Source: Candidatus Fonsibacter lacus (GTDB taxonomy: Bacteria > Pseudomonadota > Alphaproteobacteria > Pelagibacterales > Pelagibacteraceae). From it: a stretch of DNA of 7,049 bases. The notes beneath the pieces are model-generated. The model worked only from the letters and a program-made list of their open reading frames with translations. It was not told where the DNA came from and did not search any database. A program made the position numbers and the translations under genes. The stretch covers positions 1-7,049 of the forward strand of contig RGRP01000039.1 of assembly GCA_010021145.1 (NCBI GenBank), given 5' to 3'. This document shows positions 1-7,049 of the stretch, one piece after another (positions within the stretch are counted from its first letter, which is position 1; each line of letters starts with the position of its first letter).

Positions 1-55
1 AGATGCTTGGATCTACCAAATGATAATCATGTCCTTTTTTATGATCGCCTGACAT
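1..55 (-). CDS. ctaE (coxC): Cytochrome c oxidase subunit III, N-terminal fragment (cut by window edge)
   Basis: Subunit III is a membrane subunit of the aa3 oxidase that stabilises the catalytic core. Only the first 18 codons are in the window; they read MSGDHKKGHDYHLVDPSI. The short hydrophilic start followed by a His-Asp-Tyr-His-Leu-Val-Asp-Pro stretch is typical of bacterial COX3 N-termini. The ATG overlaps the TAA stop of ctaG by one base (TAATG). A good Shine-Dalgarno sequence lies 9 bases upstream, inside the end of ctaG, which fixes this start. Following ctaG as the last cox gene is the usual alphaproteobacterial order. The identification rests on 18 residues plus position, so the rest of the gene cannot be assessed. 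Confidence 0.9.
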   Translation of the reverse strand, partial: MSGDHKKGHDYHLVDPSI

Positions 56-603
56 TAATTTTTATCCTTCTTAAAATTAGCTACATCAAAAAAAGTATAA
101 GATAAAGTAATATCCTTAATTTCCTTTGTAGATAAGTCATCCACTATTTTTGGATCAATAAAATATGCCATTTCAAATTCCTTGGTTTCTTTAGCTTTTA
201 AAGTTTGCTGTTCAAAACAAAAACAATTAATTTTATTAAAGTATTTTCCAGCAGAATCAGGTGTAACATTAAATGTAGAAACTGCCGTTGATGTTTCATT
301 CCCTAAATTTTTAACTTTAAATTTAATAGTTGACACCTGGCCTGGCTTAATATTTTCTTTTATTTTTTCTGCTTTAAAATCCCAAAACAAACCTTTTGCA
401 ACGTTAGTATCAAATCTAGTTGTAACATTATGATTTATAATAACATTTGGAACTTGTTTAGAAATTTTAGTTGTTCCTCCAAATCCAGTTACTTTGCAAA
501 ATAATTCATAAAGTGGAACTGAAGCATAAGACAATCCTAACATTACAAAAAAAATAATTACTAAATAAATAGGATTAATTTTATTTTTAGTTTGCACGCT
601 CAT
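55..603 (-). CDS. ctaG: Cytochrome c oxidase copper chaperone CtaG/Cox11
   Basis: Membrane-anchored copper chaperone that delivers copper to the CuB site of oxidase subunit I on the periplasmic side. The protein has 182 residues, normal for bacterial Cox11. Residues 1-10 are short and cytoplasmic. Residues about 11-29 form the single membrane anchor. The conserved segment FCKVTGFGGTT follows at 35-45, with Cys36. The rest is the periplasmic immunoglobulin-like domain, with the copper-binding CFCF motif at 127-130 (Cys127 and Cys129). The conserved GLFWDFKAE segment is at 71-79. The ATG lies inside the stop of the upstream coxF-like gene (ATGA, four-base overlap) and no Shine-Dalgarno sequence is visible, so translation is probably coupled. 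The stop overlaps the ctaE start by one base. All key residues are intact. Confidence 0.96.
   Translation of the reverse strand: MSVQTKNKINPIYLVIIFFVMLGLSYASVPLYELFCKVTGFGGTTKISKQVPNVIINHNVTTRFDTNVAKGLFWDFKAEKIKENIKPGQVSTIKFKVKNLGNETSTAVSTFNVTPDSAGKYFNKINCFCFEQQTLKAKETKEFEMAYFIDPKIVDDLSTKEIKDITLSYTFFDVANFKKDKN
65..72 (-). promoter_or_regulatory. Shine-Dalgarno site for ctaE
   Basis: On the minus strand the last codons of ctaG read AAGAAGGA, 9 bases before the ctaE ATG. This is one of only two clear ribosome-binding sites in the window; the other precedes ctaD at the same spacing. It allows ctaE to recruit ribosomes independently, although its start also overlaps the ctaG stop. Confidence 0.7.
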
Positions 604-707
604 AAAGGTCTAACAAATATTCCATTTCCTATATTTAAAATTGTAAATACAAAAAAGAATATCACTAATAATATTAATATAATTGCTGTTATGTAATTTT
701 TTTTCAT
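600..707 (-). CDS. coxF: Small single-span membrane protein, CoxF-like (35 aa)
   Basis: A 35-codon ORF fills exactly the gap between ctaB and ctaG. Its ATG (707-705) overlaps the ctaB stop as TAATG, and its TGA stop (602-600) overlaps the ctaG ATG as ATGA. The protein starts MKKNYITAII, continues as one hydrophobic span to about residue 24, and ends NIGNGIFVRPL. In alphaproteobacterial cox operons this position is commonly occupied by a short one-span protein annotated CoxF, whose C-terminus, as I recall it, also ends in an Arg-Pro-Leu type tail. The charged N-terminus (Lys2, Lys3) predicts N-in/C-out topology, which would place the conserved tail at the periplasmic face where CtaG works. The biochemical role is not known to me; an oxidase assembly role is inferred from context. 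No Shine-Dalgarno sequence is visible. The exact codon fit on both sides argues strongly that it is a real gene. Confidence 0.75.
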   Translation of the reverse strand: MKKNYITAIILILLVIFFFVFTILNIGNGIFVRPL

Positions 708-1624
708 TAAAAAAATTTAATAAAACTTTCAATTAATAATAAAGTAAAAATTAAAAATAAATATAAAATAGAAAAAGCAAATATTTTTTTCGAAAATTTT
801 CCTATGTCTTTTTTAGTATTAGCGTTCAATAACTTAAATGTTAAAAAAATATATAATGCTCCTAAAATAATAGTTGGCACTAAATAAACCAGGCCAGCAA
901 AATTAAAATAAAAAGGAAGTATAGTTATAGGAAATAGTATAAGCGCATACGCAAAAATATTTTTTTTAGTAAAATCTACCCCGGATACAACTGGAAGCAT
1001 TGGAATTTTAGCTTTTTTGTAATCTTCAGATTTATATAAAGATAGTGACCAAAAATGCGATGGTGTCCAAAAAAAAATAATTAAAAATAAAATTATTGGT
1101 TCAATGGACAAACTGTTATTTGCAATTGCCCACCCTATAACTGGAGGAAATGCACCAGCCGCTCCTCCTATTACTATATTTTGAACACTTCTACGCTTTA
1201 ACCAAATTGTATAAATAAAAATATAAAAACCTATAGTAATAGCCAATATTGAAGCTGATAAAATATTTGAAACTAAATACAATCCTACAATTGAGATAAG
1301 GCTTAAAGAAATTCCAAAGTATAAAGCTTGCGTGTTTGAAATTTTTCCAAGAGGAATTGGTCTTAAACACGTACGTGACATCACTGCATCAATTTCTGAA
1401 TCGTACCACATATTAAGGGCTCCAGCCGCGCCTGCTCCTAATGCTACAAAAAATAATGCTAAAGCTGATGTTGCAAAATCTAACTGTTTATTTGAAATAA
1501 TTAAACCTACAAAAGCTGTAAAAACTACAAGAGACATAACTCTTGGTTTCATTAAATTGTAAAAGTTTTTAAGAGTTAAAAAATTTTTACTTTTTTGGTA
1601 ATTAGCAAATGTAGTTTTGTACAC
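707..1624 (-). CDS. ctaB: Protoheme IX farnesyltransferase (heme O synthase)
   Basis: Integral membrane prenyltransferase of the UbiA superfamily. It attaches a farnesyl group to protoheme IX to make heme O, the precursor of the heme A used by subunit I. The 305 residues are near the usual length. The first Asp-rich motif is at 71-79 (N71, D75, D79), followed by the SRTCLRPIP segment at 83-91. The loop LKRRSVQNIVIGGAAGAFPP is at 142-161. The second conserved region, WTPSHFW then SEDYKKAKIPM, is at 186-209. About nine hydrophobic spans are visible. The start is GTG: the in-frame ctaD stop lies three codons upstream, no other ATG/GTG/TTG occurs before Met25, and Met25 falls inside the conserved NLMKPRVMSL block, so GTG at 1624 is the only sensible choice. 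It has no Shine-Dalgarno sequence. Its stop overlaps the next start by one base. Confidence 0.96.
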   Translation of the reverse strand: MYKTTFANYQKSKNFLTLKNFYNLMKPRVMSLVVFTAFVGLIISNKQLDFATSALALFFVALGAGAAGALNMWYDSEIDAVMSRTCLRPIPLGKISNTQALYFGISLSLISIVGLYLVSNILSASILAITIGFYIFIYTIWLKRRSVQNIVIGGAAGAFPPVIGWAIANNSLSIEPIILFLIIFFWTPSHFWSLSLYKSEDYKKAKIPMLPVVSGVDFTKKNIFAYALILFPITILPFYFNFAGLVYLVPTIILGALYIFLTFKLLNANTKKDIGKFSKKIFAFSILYLFLIFTLLLIESFIKFF

Positions 1625-1633
1625 TTTATTTAA

Positions 1634-3232
<1,599 letters not shown>

Positions 3233-4063
3233 TTATTTTTTCTCCTTTATTAAATTTTCAGCAACAACATTACTGTCTGGGTATTTTGCAAATTTCGCTT
3301 TAGCTTCTTTTAGCCAATCATTGTATTGCTTTTCAGATACCACTCTTACCGTAATTGGCATAAACGCATGTCGAGAACCACATAACTCTGAACATTGCCC
3401 ATAATACACGCCTTCTTTTTCAGCTTTAAACCAAGTTTCATTTATTCTTCCTGGAACGGCGTCTCTTTTAACTCCGAAAGATGGGACTGCCCAAGCGTGC
3501 AACACGTCATTGGCAGTAATTAAAACTTTAACAACTTTATTAACAGGAACAACCACATGATTGTCGGTTTCTAAAAGTCTTGGTTGATTTGGTTTTAGAT
3601 TTTTTGTCTCAACCATGTTTGCATCAAATGCAATATTTTGATCTGGATATTCATATCCCCAGTACCACTGATAACCTATAGCTTTAATAGTAACATCAGC
3701 TTTTGGAATAACGTCTTGTTTGTAAAGCAATCTAAATGATGGGACTGCTATTACTATTAAAATTAAACAAGGAATAACTGTCCACAAAATTTCTATAAAA
3801 GTATTATGTGATGTTTTTGAAGGTATTGGATTTTTTGAAGCTCTAAATCTTATAACTGAATACAAAAGCAAAAAAAGTACAAAAACAGATATAGCAACAA
3901 TAATTGGAAGTAAAATACGATTATGAAGATGAACAATGTCATCCATAACAGAAGTTACTGACTCATTATACCCCATTTGCCAATTGTCTCTGGCAAATAA
4001 CGTGCTTGGTGAGATCAAAAGCACTAAAAATAAATAAAACTTATTAAGTAATTTTTTTGTCAT
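3233..4063 (-). CDS. ctaC (coxB): Cytochrome c oxidase subunit II
   Basis: Subunit II receives electrons from cytochrome c at its binuclear CuA centre and passes them to heme a of subunit I. The 276 residues start with a cleavable signal peptide: Lys-rich N-terminus, hydrophobic core 9-18, and a likely cut after Ala24 in TLFA-RDNW. Membrane spans lie at about 50-72 and 90-112. The cupredoxin domain follows. The aromatic electron-entry patch YQWYWGYEYPD is at 131-141. CuA ligands are His189, Cys224, Glu226, Cys228, His232 and Met235 (CSELCGSRHAFM). There is no fused cytochrome c domain. It is the first gene of the operon, with 80 bases between its ATG and the divergent tldD. No Shine-Dalgarno sequence precedes it, only an AT-rich leader. 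The C-terminal tail after 243 is charged and Lys-rich. Confidence 0.97.
   Translation of the reverse strand: MTKKLLNKFYLFLVLLISPSTLFARDNWQMGYNESVTSVMDDIVHLHNRILLPIIVAISVFVLFLLLYSVIRFRASKNPIPSKTSHNTFIEILWTVIPCLILIVIAVPSFRLLYKQDVIPKADVTIKAIGYQWYWGYEYPDQNIAFDANMVETKNLKPNQPRLLETDNHVVVPVNKVVKVLITANDVLHAWAVPSFGVKRDAVPGRINETWFKAEKEGVYYGQCSELCGSRHAFMPITVRVVSEKQYNDWLKEAKAKFAKYPDSNVVAENLIKEKK
3242..3249 (-). promoter_or_regulatory. Shine-Dalgarno site for ctaD
   Basis: On the minus strand the end of ctaC reads TAAAGGAG, 9 bases before the ctaD ATG. It is the strongest ribosome-binding site in the window. It confirms the ctaD start and suggests that subunit I has its own ribosome entry rather than depending only on readthrough from ctaC. 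Confidence 0.75.
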
Positions 4064-4084
4064 TAATTAAAGATATACTATAGT
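4057..4084 (+). promoter_or_regulatory. Candidate promoter for tldD
   Basis: A -35-like TTGTCA (4057-4062, 5 of 6 to the sigma-70 consensus) overlaps the ctaC start codon. It is followed after 16 bases by a -10-like TATAGT (4079-4084, 5 of 6). Transcription would start near 4091, giving a leader of about 53 bases to the tldD ATG. The call comes from inspection only; in AT-rich DNA such matches are common. Confidence 0.4.
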
Positions 4085-4096
4085 TATTTAACTATA
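4079..4096. repeat. 18-bp inverted repeat in the ctaC/tldD divergent region
   Basis: The sequence TATAGTTATTTAACTATA has perfect 8-base arms (4079-4086 and 4089-4096) around a central TT. Each arm contains the same hexamer TATAGT, reading rightward at 4079-4084 and leftward at 4096-4091. It could be an operator for a dimeric regulator, or simply two opposed -10 boxes. In DNA this AT-rich a short palindrome can also arise by chance. Confidence 0.55.
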
Positions 4097-4118
4097 TTAT
4101 TATCACAAATATATACAA
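4091..4118 (-). promoter_or_regulatory. Candidate promoter for the cox operon
   Basis: On the minus strand a -35-like TTGTAT (4118-4113) is followed after 16 bases by a -10-like TATAGT (4096-4091). Transcription would start near 4084, giving a leader of about 20 bases to the ctaC ATG. It is the exact mirror image, in position and spacing, of the candidate tldD promoter, and the two overlap. The -35 box is only a fair match, so this is a hypothesis. Confidence 0.35.
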
Positions 4119-4143
4119 AAAATTTGCGACAATTTAACTAAAA

Positions 4144-5571
4144 ATGAACCCAAATTTAAACGAGTTTTTTTCAGAAGAAAATTCAATTTCAAGAAAGTCA
4201 GCAGAAACAATAGTTAATAATACTCTTTTTAAGTGTGATGATGGTGAGCTATTCCTAGAGTCTACTGTTTCAGAGTCGTTAGTATTGGATGATGGAAAAA
4301 TAAAAAATACAAGTTACGACTCTAGCAAAGGTTATGGCTTAAGATCAGTCAATAATGATATTACAACCTACTCACATTCAAATGAGTTAACGGAAGAATC
4401 TTTAAAACAATCTGCTAAAATAATTTTGGACGCTAATAAAAATTATACTGGAAAAATAAATTCAGGTCCAAAAAAAACGAATAAGTATCTTTATACAGAT
4501 ATTAATCCTATTGAAGCAAAAAAGTTTTCTGAAAAAATAGACCTACTAAATAAAATTGATAAATATTTAAGATCTAAAAATTCATATGTTAAACAAGTTT
4601 CAAGTTCAATATTCTCTGAATATCAACAAATAGAAATTATAAGACCTGACAATCAAAGTTATTCGGACAAAAGACCTCTTGTTAGATTTAATGTTTCAGT
4701 CATGGTTGAAAAAAATGGAAGAAAAGAAACTGGAAGCTATGGAACAGGGGGTAGAAAAATATTAGATGAATACATCACTGAATTAAATTGGAAAAAGGTT
4801 TGTGATATTGCCCTAAAACAAGCGTTAATTAATCTAGAAAGTGTTGATGCTCCTGCGGGCGAAATGAAAGTAGTTCTTGGACCTGGTTGGCCCGGAATAC
4901 TTCTTCATGAAGCAATTGGACACGGACTTGAGGGTGATTTTAATAGAAAAAAAACTTCTGCATTTTCAGATTTAATGGGACAAAAAATAGCTGATGAACA
5001 AGTCACTGTTGTTGATGATGGAACAATTGAAAATAGAAGAGGATCAATCACAATTGATGATGAAGGAACTCCAACTAATAAAACTGTATTGATTGAAAAA
5101 GGAATATTAAAAAATTACATACAAGACAGACTGAACGCAAGATTAATGAATGTACAGCCAACAGGAAATGGACGAAGAGAAAGTTTTGAACATATACCGA
5201 TGCCTCGTATGACAAACACTTATATGCTTTCTGGAAAATATCACCCTGATGAAATAATTAAATCAGTTGATAGAGGAATTTATGCTGTTGCCTTTGGCGG
5301 AGGACAAGTGGACATCACAAATGGTAAATTTGTTTTCTCTTGCACTGAAGCTTATGAAATTAAAAATGGAAAAATTGGCAAACCATTAAAAGGGGCGACT
5401 TTAATTGGTAATGGTCCTGATGTACTTACAAAGGTGAAAATGGTTGGTAATGACATGGAGTTAGATGCTGGGGTTGGAACATGTGGAAAAAATGGACAAT
5501 GGGTCCCGGTGGGTGTTGGTCAACCAACAATATTAATTGATGGGATTACCGTTGGAGGAACTCAAAATTAA
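4144..5571 (+). CDS. tldD: TldD metallopeptidase
   Basis: TldD is the catalytic half of the TldD/TldE (PmbA) cytoplasmic protease, which degrades unfolded peptides and, in enterobacteria, matures microcin B17 and degrades CcdA. The 475 residues match the family length. The metal site is complete: His255 and His260 in HEAIGH, with catalytic Glu256, and the third ligand Cys447 in GTCGKNGQW, equivalent as I recall to Cys454 in E. coli TldD. Other family blocks are GYGLRS at 63-68, GHGLEGDFNRKK at 259-270, and the glycine-rich C-terminus VGVGQPTILIDGITVGGT. The partner tldE/pmbA is not in this window. It sits beside the cox operon, an arrangement common in alphaproteobacteria as I recall, but here divergent. 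No Shine-Dalgarno sequence precedes the ATG. Its stop overlaps the rsmE stop. Confidence 0.96.
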   Translation: MNPNLNEFFSEENSISRKSAETIVNNTLFKCDDGELFLESTVSESLVLDDGKIKNTSYDSSKGYGLRSVNNDITTYSHSNELTEESLKQSAKIILDANKNYTGKINSGPKKTNKYLYTDINPIEAKKFSEKIDLLNKIDKYLRSKNSYVKQVSSSIFSEYQQIEIIRPDNQSYSDKRPLVRFNVSVMVEKNGRKETGSYGTGGRKILDEYITELNWKKVCDIALKQALINLESVDAPAGEMKVVLGPGWPGILLHEAIGHGLEGDFNRKKTSAFSDLMGQKIADEQVTVVDDGTIENRRGSITIDDEGTPTNKTVLIEKGILKNYIQDRLNARLMNVQPTGNGRRESFEHIPMPRMTNTYMLSGKYHPDEIIKSVDRGIYAVAFGGGQVDITNGKFVFSCTEAYEIKNGKIGKPLKGATLIGNGPDVLTKVKMVGNDMELDAGVGTCGKNGQWVPVGVGQPTILIDGITVGGTQN

Positions 5572-6287
5572 TTAATCTTAGAATTTAATATAGCAAGACC
5601 TACAACCGCTGCAGTTTCTGATCTTAAAATATTCTGTCCTAATGAAATAGGAATGCAATTGTTCATATTTTTTAATAAGTCTCTTTCTTTTAATGAAAAA
5701 TCTCCTTCTGGACCAATTAATAAATAAAATTCACAATTTTTATTATTCTTAATAACTTCATCAATTTTTTTATTTGCAGAGTTAATATCTGCAAAAAAAA
5801 CTATAGAATTTTTATCAAGAGATTTAAGTTTTTTATCTAACTTTTCAACTGTATGAATAACTGGCAAGTATAACTGATTAGATTGCTCGCAAGATTCTTT
5901 TATAATTTTTTCTGTTCTTTCAATATTTAAATTTTTAGCAATAGATTTTTCAGAAATAACTGGAAAAAAATTTTTTACACCTACTTCCGTACATTTTTGA
6001 ATTAAATAGTCGAACTTTGAACTTTTAATTAATGAAAATATTAAAGATATTTTTCCTTGTTTATTTATATTTTCAATTTTTGAGATTAATTTTATTTTTG
6101 TATTTTTTTTGTCAGAACTAATGATCTCTCCCTTAAATTCTCCATCTTTTGAGTTAAATAAAAATACATTATCCCCTTCTCTTAAGCGCATCACATTTTT
6201 CAAATAATGAGCTTCTTCTTTTTCTAAAACTAAATCCAAACCTAAGTTTAATTTTTTATCTAAATAAATTCTTACTTTTAAAGACAT
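5568..6287 (-). CDS. rsmE: 16S rRNA (uracil1498-N3)-methyltransferase
   Basis: RsmE methylates N3 of U1498 in 16S rRNA, near the decoding site of the assembled 30S subunit. The 239 residues have the usual two parts. A PUA-like RNA-binding N-terminal domain includes HYLKNVMRLREGD at 27-39. A SPOUT domain with the deep trefoil knot follows: SLIFSLIKSSKFDYLIQKCTE begins at 81, ESCEQSNQ is at 131-138, the SAM-binding IGPEGDFS is at 191-198, and the knot segment LGQNILRSETAA is at 216-227. All signature blocks are present. It is convergent with tldD, with stop codons sharing four bases, and divergent from ubiA across 37 bases. No Shine-Dalgarno sequence is visible; a promoter-like pair just upstream would give almost no leader. 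Lys- and Ile-rich composition matches the neighbours. Confidence 0.95.
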   Translation of the reverse strand: MSLKVRIYLDKKLNLGLDLVLEKEEAHYLKNVMRLREGDNVFLFNSKDGEFKGEIISSDKKNTKIKLISKIENINKQGKISLIFSLIKSSKFDYLIQKCTEVGVKNFFPVISEKSIAKNLNIERTEKIIKESCEQSNQLYLPVIHTVEKLDKKLKSLDKNSIVFFADINSANKKIDEVIKNNKNCEFYLLIGPEGDFSLKERDLLKNMNNCIPISLGQNILRSETAAVVGLAILNSKIN

Positions 6288-6294
6288 AACTGTT

Positions 6295-6323
6295 ATTGTA
6301 ACTAAATTATCTAATTTTTACAA
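6295..6323 (-). promoter_or_regulatory. Candidate promoter for rsmE, near-leaderless
   Basis: On the minus strand a -35-like TTGTAA (6323-6318, 4 of 6) is followed after 17 bases by a -10-like TACAAT (6300-6295, 5 of 6). The -10 box ends seven bases before the rsmE ATG, so transcription would begin at or next to the start codon. This fits the lack of a ribosome-binding site. It is based on inspection of one AT-rich 37-base gap and could be chance. Confidence 0.4.
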
Positions 6324-6324
6324 A

Positions 6325-7049
6325 ATGCGCCAATTTGCTAACTTATTAAGATTAAATAAACCAATTGGAATTTTTTTACTATTCTGGCCATGTGCTTGGA
6401 GTTTAGCAATGACCCAGTGGTTTATAATTAATAATTATCTATTTATTAAATACTTAATTCTATTTTTTATTGGTTCTATAATCATGAGAAGTGCTGGCTG
6501 CGTTTACAATGATATTGTAGACAAAAATGTAGATATCAAAGTTCAAAGAACAAAAAAACGCTTAATAGCTTCTGGAAAAATTACAATTAAAACTGCCTGG
6601 CTTGTTATTTTATTATTACTAATACCTGCATTCATAATATTATTTCAGTTTAATAATTTTTCTAAAATATTAGGTCTATCATCCGGATTATTAATTATCA
6701 CTTATCCTTTTATGAAAAGAATAACGTTTTGGCCTCAGTTATTTCTTGGGTTTACGTTTAATTGGGGAGTGTTACTCGGTTGGTCAGTATTTTTTGAAAA
6801 TCTAACTATAGAAACTATCGTCTTATATATGGCAGCAATTTTTTGGACTTTAGGATACGACACAATTTACGCCTTGCAAGACAGACGTGATGATTTAAAA
6901 ATAAAAATAAAATCTACTGCAATTAAATTTGGAAGTGATATAAAAAATTTTTTATTCTTTTGCTATATTTCCTCAATAAGTTTTTTAATTGCTTTAGGTT
7001 TTTTAACAAATAGATCTTTGGTATATTTTATTTTACTAGTAATTGCTGC
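6325..7049 (+). CDS. ubiA: 4-Hydroxybenzoate polyprenyltransferase, 3' end cut by window edge
   Basis: UbiA is an integral membrane enzyme that joins a polyprenyl chain to 4-hydroxybenzoate, the first membrane step of ubiquinone synthesis. The window holds 241 complete codons and two further bases; the family is usually about 280-320 residues, so only the last spans are missing. The N-terminus RLNKPIGIFLLFWPCAWSLA (9-28) is the typical family opening. The first Asp-rich motif NDIVDKNVD is at 62-70 (N62, D63, D66, D70), followed by the RTKKRLIASGKI segment. The second motif YDTIYALQDRRDDLK is at 178-192 (D179, D186, D190), followed by KSTAIKFG. These two motifs bind Mg2+ and the prenyl diphosphate and distinguish it from CtaB. 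The ATG gives a short N-terminus; the frame stays open upstream but offers no ATG/GTG/TTG before running into rsmE. No Shine-Dalgarno sequence is visible. Confidence 0.93.
   Translation, partial: MRQFANLLRLNKPIGIFLLFWPCAWSLAMTQWFIINNYLFIKYLILFFIGSIIMRSAGCVYNDIVDKNVDIKVQRTKKRLIASGKITIKTAWLVILLLLIPAFIILFQFNNFSKILGLSSGLLIITYPFMKRITFWPQLFLGFTFNWGVLLGWSVFFENLTIETIVLYMAAIFWTLGYDTIYALQDRRDDLKIKIKSTAIKFGSDIKNFLFFCYISSISFLIALGFLTNRSLVYFILLVIA

Noticed and set aside
182..433. 83-codon plus-strand ORF opposite ctaG
   Set aside because: It lies wholly within the well-supported ctaG on the other strand, has no ribosome-binding site and shows no recognisable motif; it is a shadow frame.
1332..1562. 76-codon plus-strand ORF opposite ctaB
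   Set aside because: It is antisense to conserved ctaB sequence, including the Asp-rich motif, so its residues are dictated by the real gene.
5514..5529. Inverted repeat TGTTGGTCAACCAACA near the tldD 3' end, possible terminator
   Set aside because: It encodes the conserved GVGQPT segment of TldD, lies about 40 bases before the stop and has no following T-tract, so coding constraint explains it.

Overview
This window is strongly AT-rich and carries an almost gap-free set of aerobic-respiration genes. The protein types, the gene order (ctaC-ctaD-ctaB-small ORF-ctaG-ctaE on the minus strand with tldD beside ctaC), the A/T-biased codons and the very short intergenic spaces all suggest a streamlined alphaproteobacterium. 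A marine SAR11 (Pelagibacterales) type genome fits best. That placement is inference from gene content and composition; there is no rRNA here to settle it.

Left part (1-4063, minus strand, read right to left): a cytochrome c oxidase (complex IV, aa3 type) operon. It runs ctaC (subunit II), ctaD (subunit I), ctaB (heme O synthase), an overlooked 35-residue single-membrane-span protein at 600-707 matching the position and C-terminal pattern of alphaproteobacterial CoxF, ctaG (Cox11 copper chaperone), and the first 18 codons of ctaE/coxC (subunit III), which leaves the window at base 1. The genes are chained by touching or overlapping stop/start codons. Clear Shine-Dalgarno sequences precede only the subunit I and subunit III genes.

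Middle (4064-4143): an 80-base divergent control region between ctaC and tldD. It contains an 18-bp inverted repeat whose arms hold two identical, face-to-face -10-like boxes, each with a -35-like box at a mirror-symmetric position.

Right part (4144-7049): tldD (metallopeptidase, plus strand) runs tail to tail into rsmE (16S rRNA m3U1498 methyltransferase, minus strand), and their stop codons share four bases. A 37-base divergent gap separates rsmE from a 3'-truncated ubiA (4-hydroxybenzoate polyprenyltransferase, plus strand) that runs off the right edge.

Functionally, ctaB supplies heme O (precursor of heme A) for subunit I, ctaG supplies copper to the CuB centre of subunit I, and ubiA makes the ubiquinone precursor that feeds the same respiratory chain. 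tldD and rsmE have housekeeping roles in peptide processing and ribosome modification. All recognised proteins retain the catalytic or ligand residues I could check. I see no mobile element, CRISPR array, tRNA, rRNA or clear intrinsic terminator, and no evidence of an entirely new system. The points most worth a second look are the tiny coxF-like gene, the mirror-symmetric divergent promoter region and the possibly leaderless rsmE promoter.
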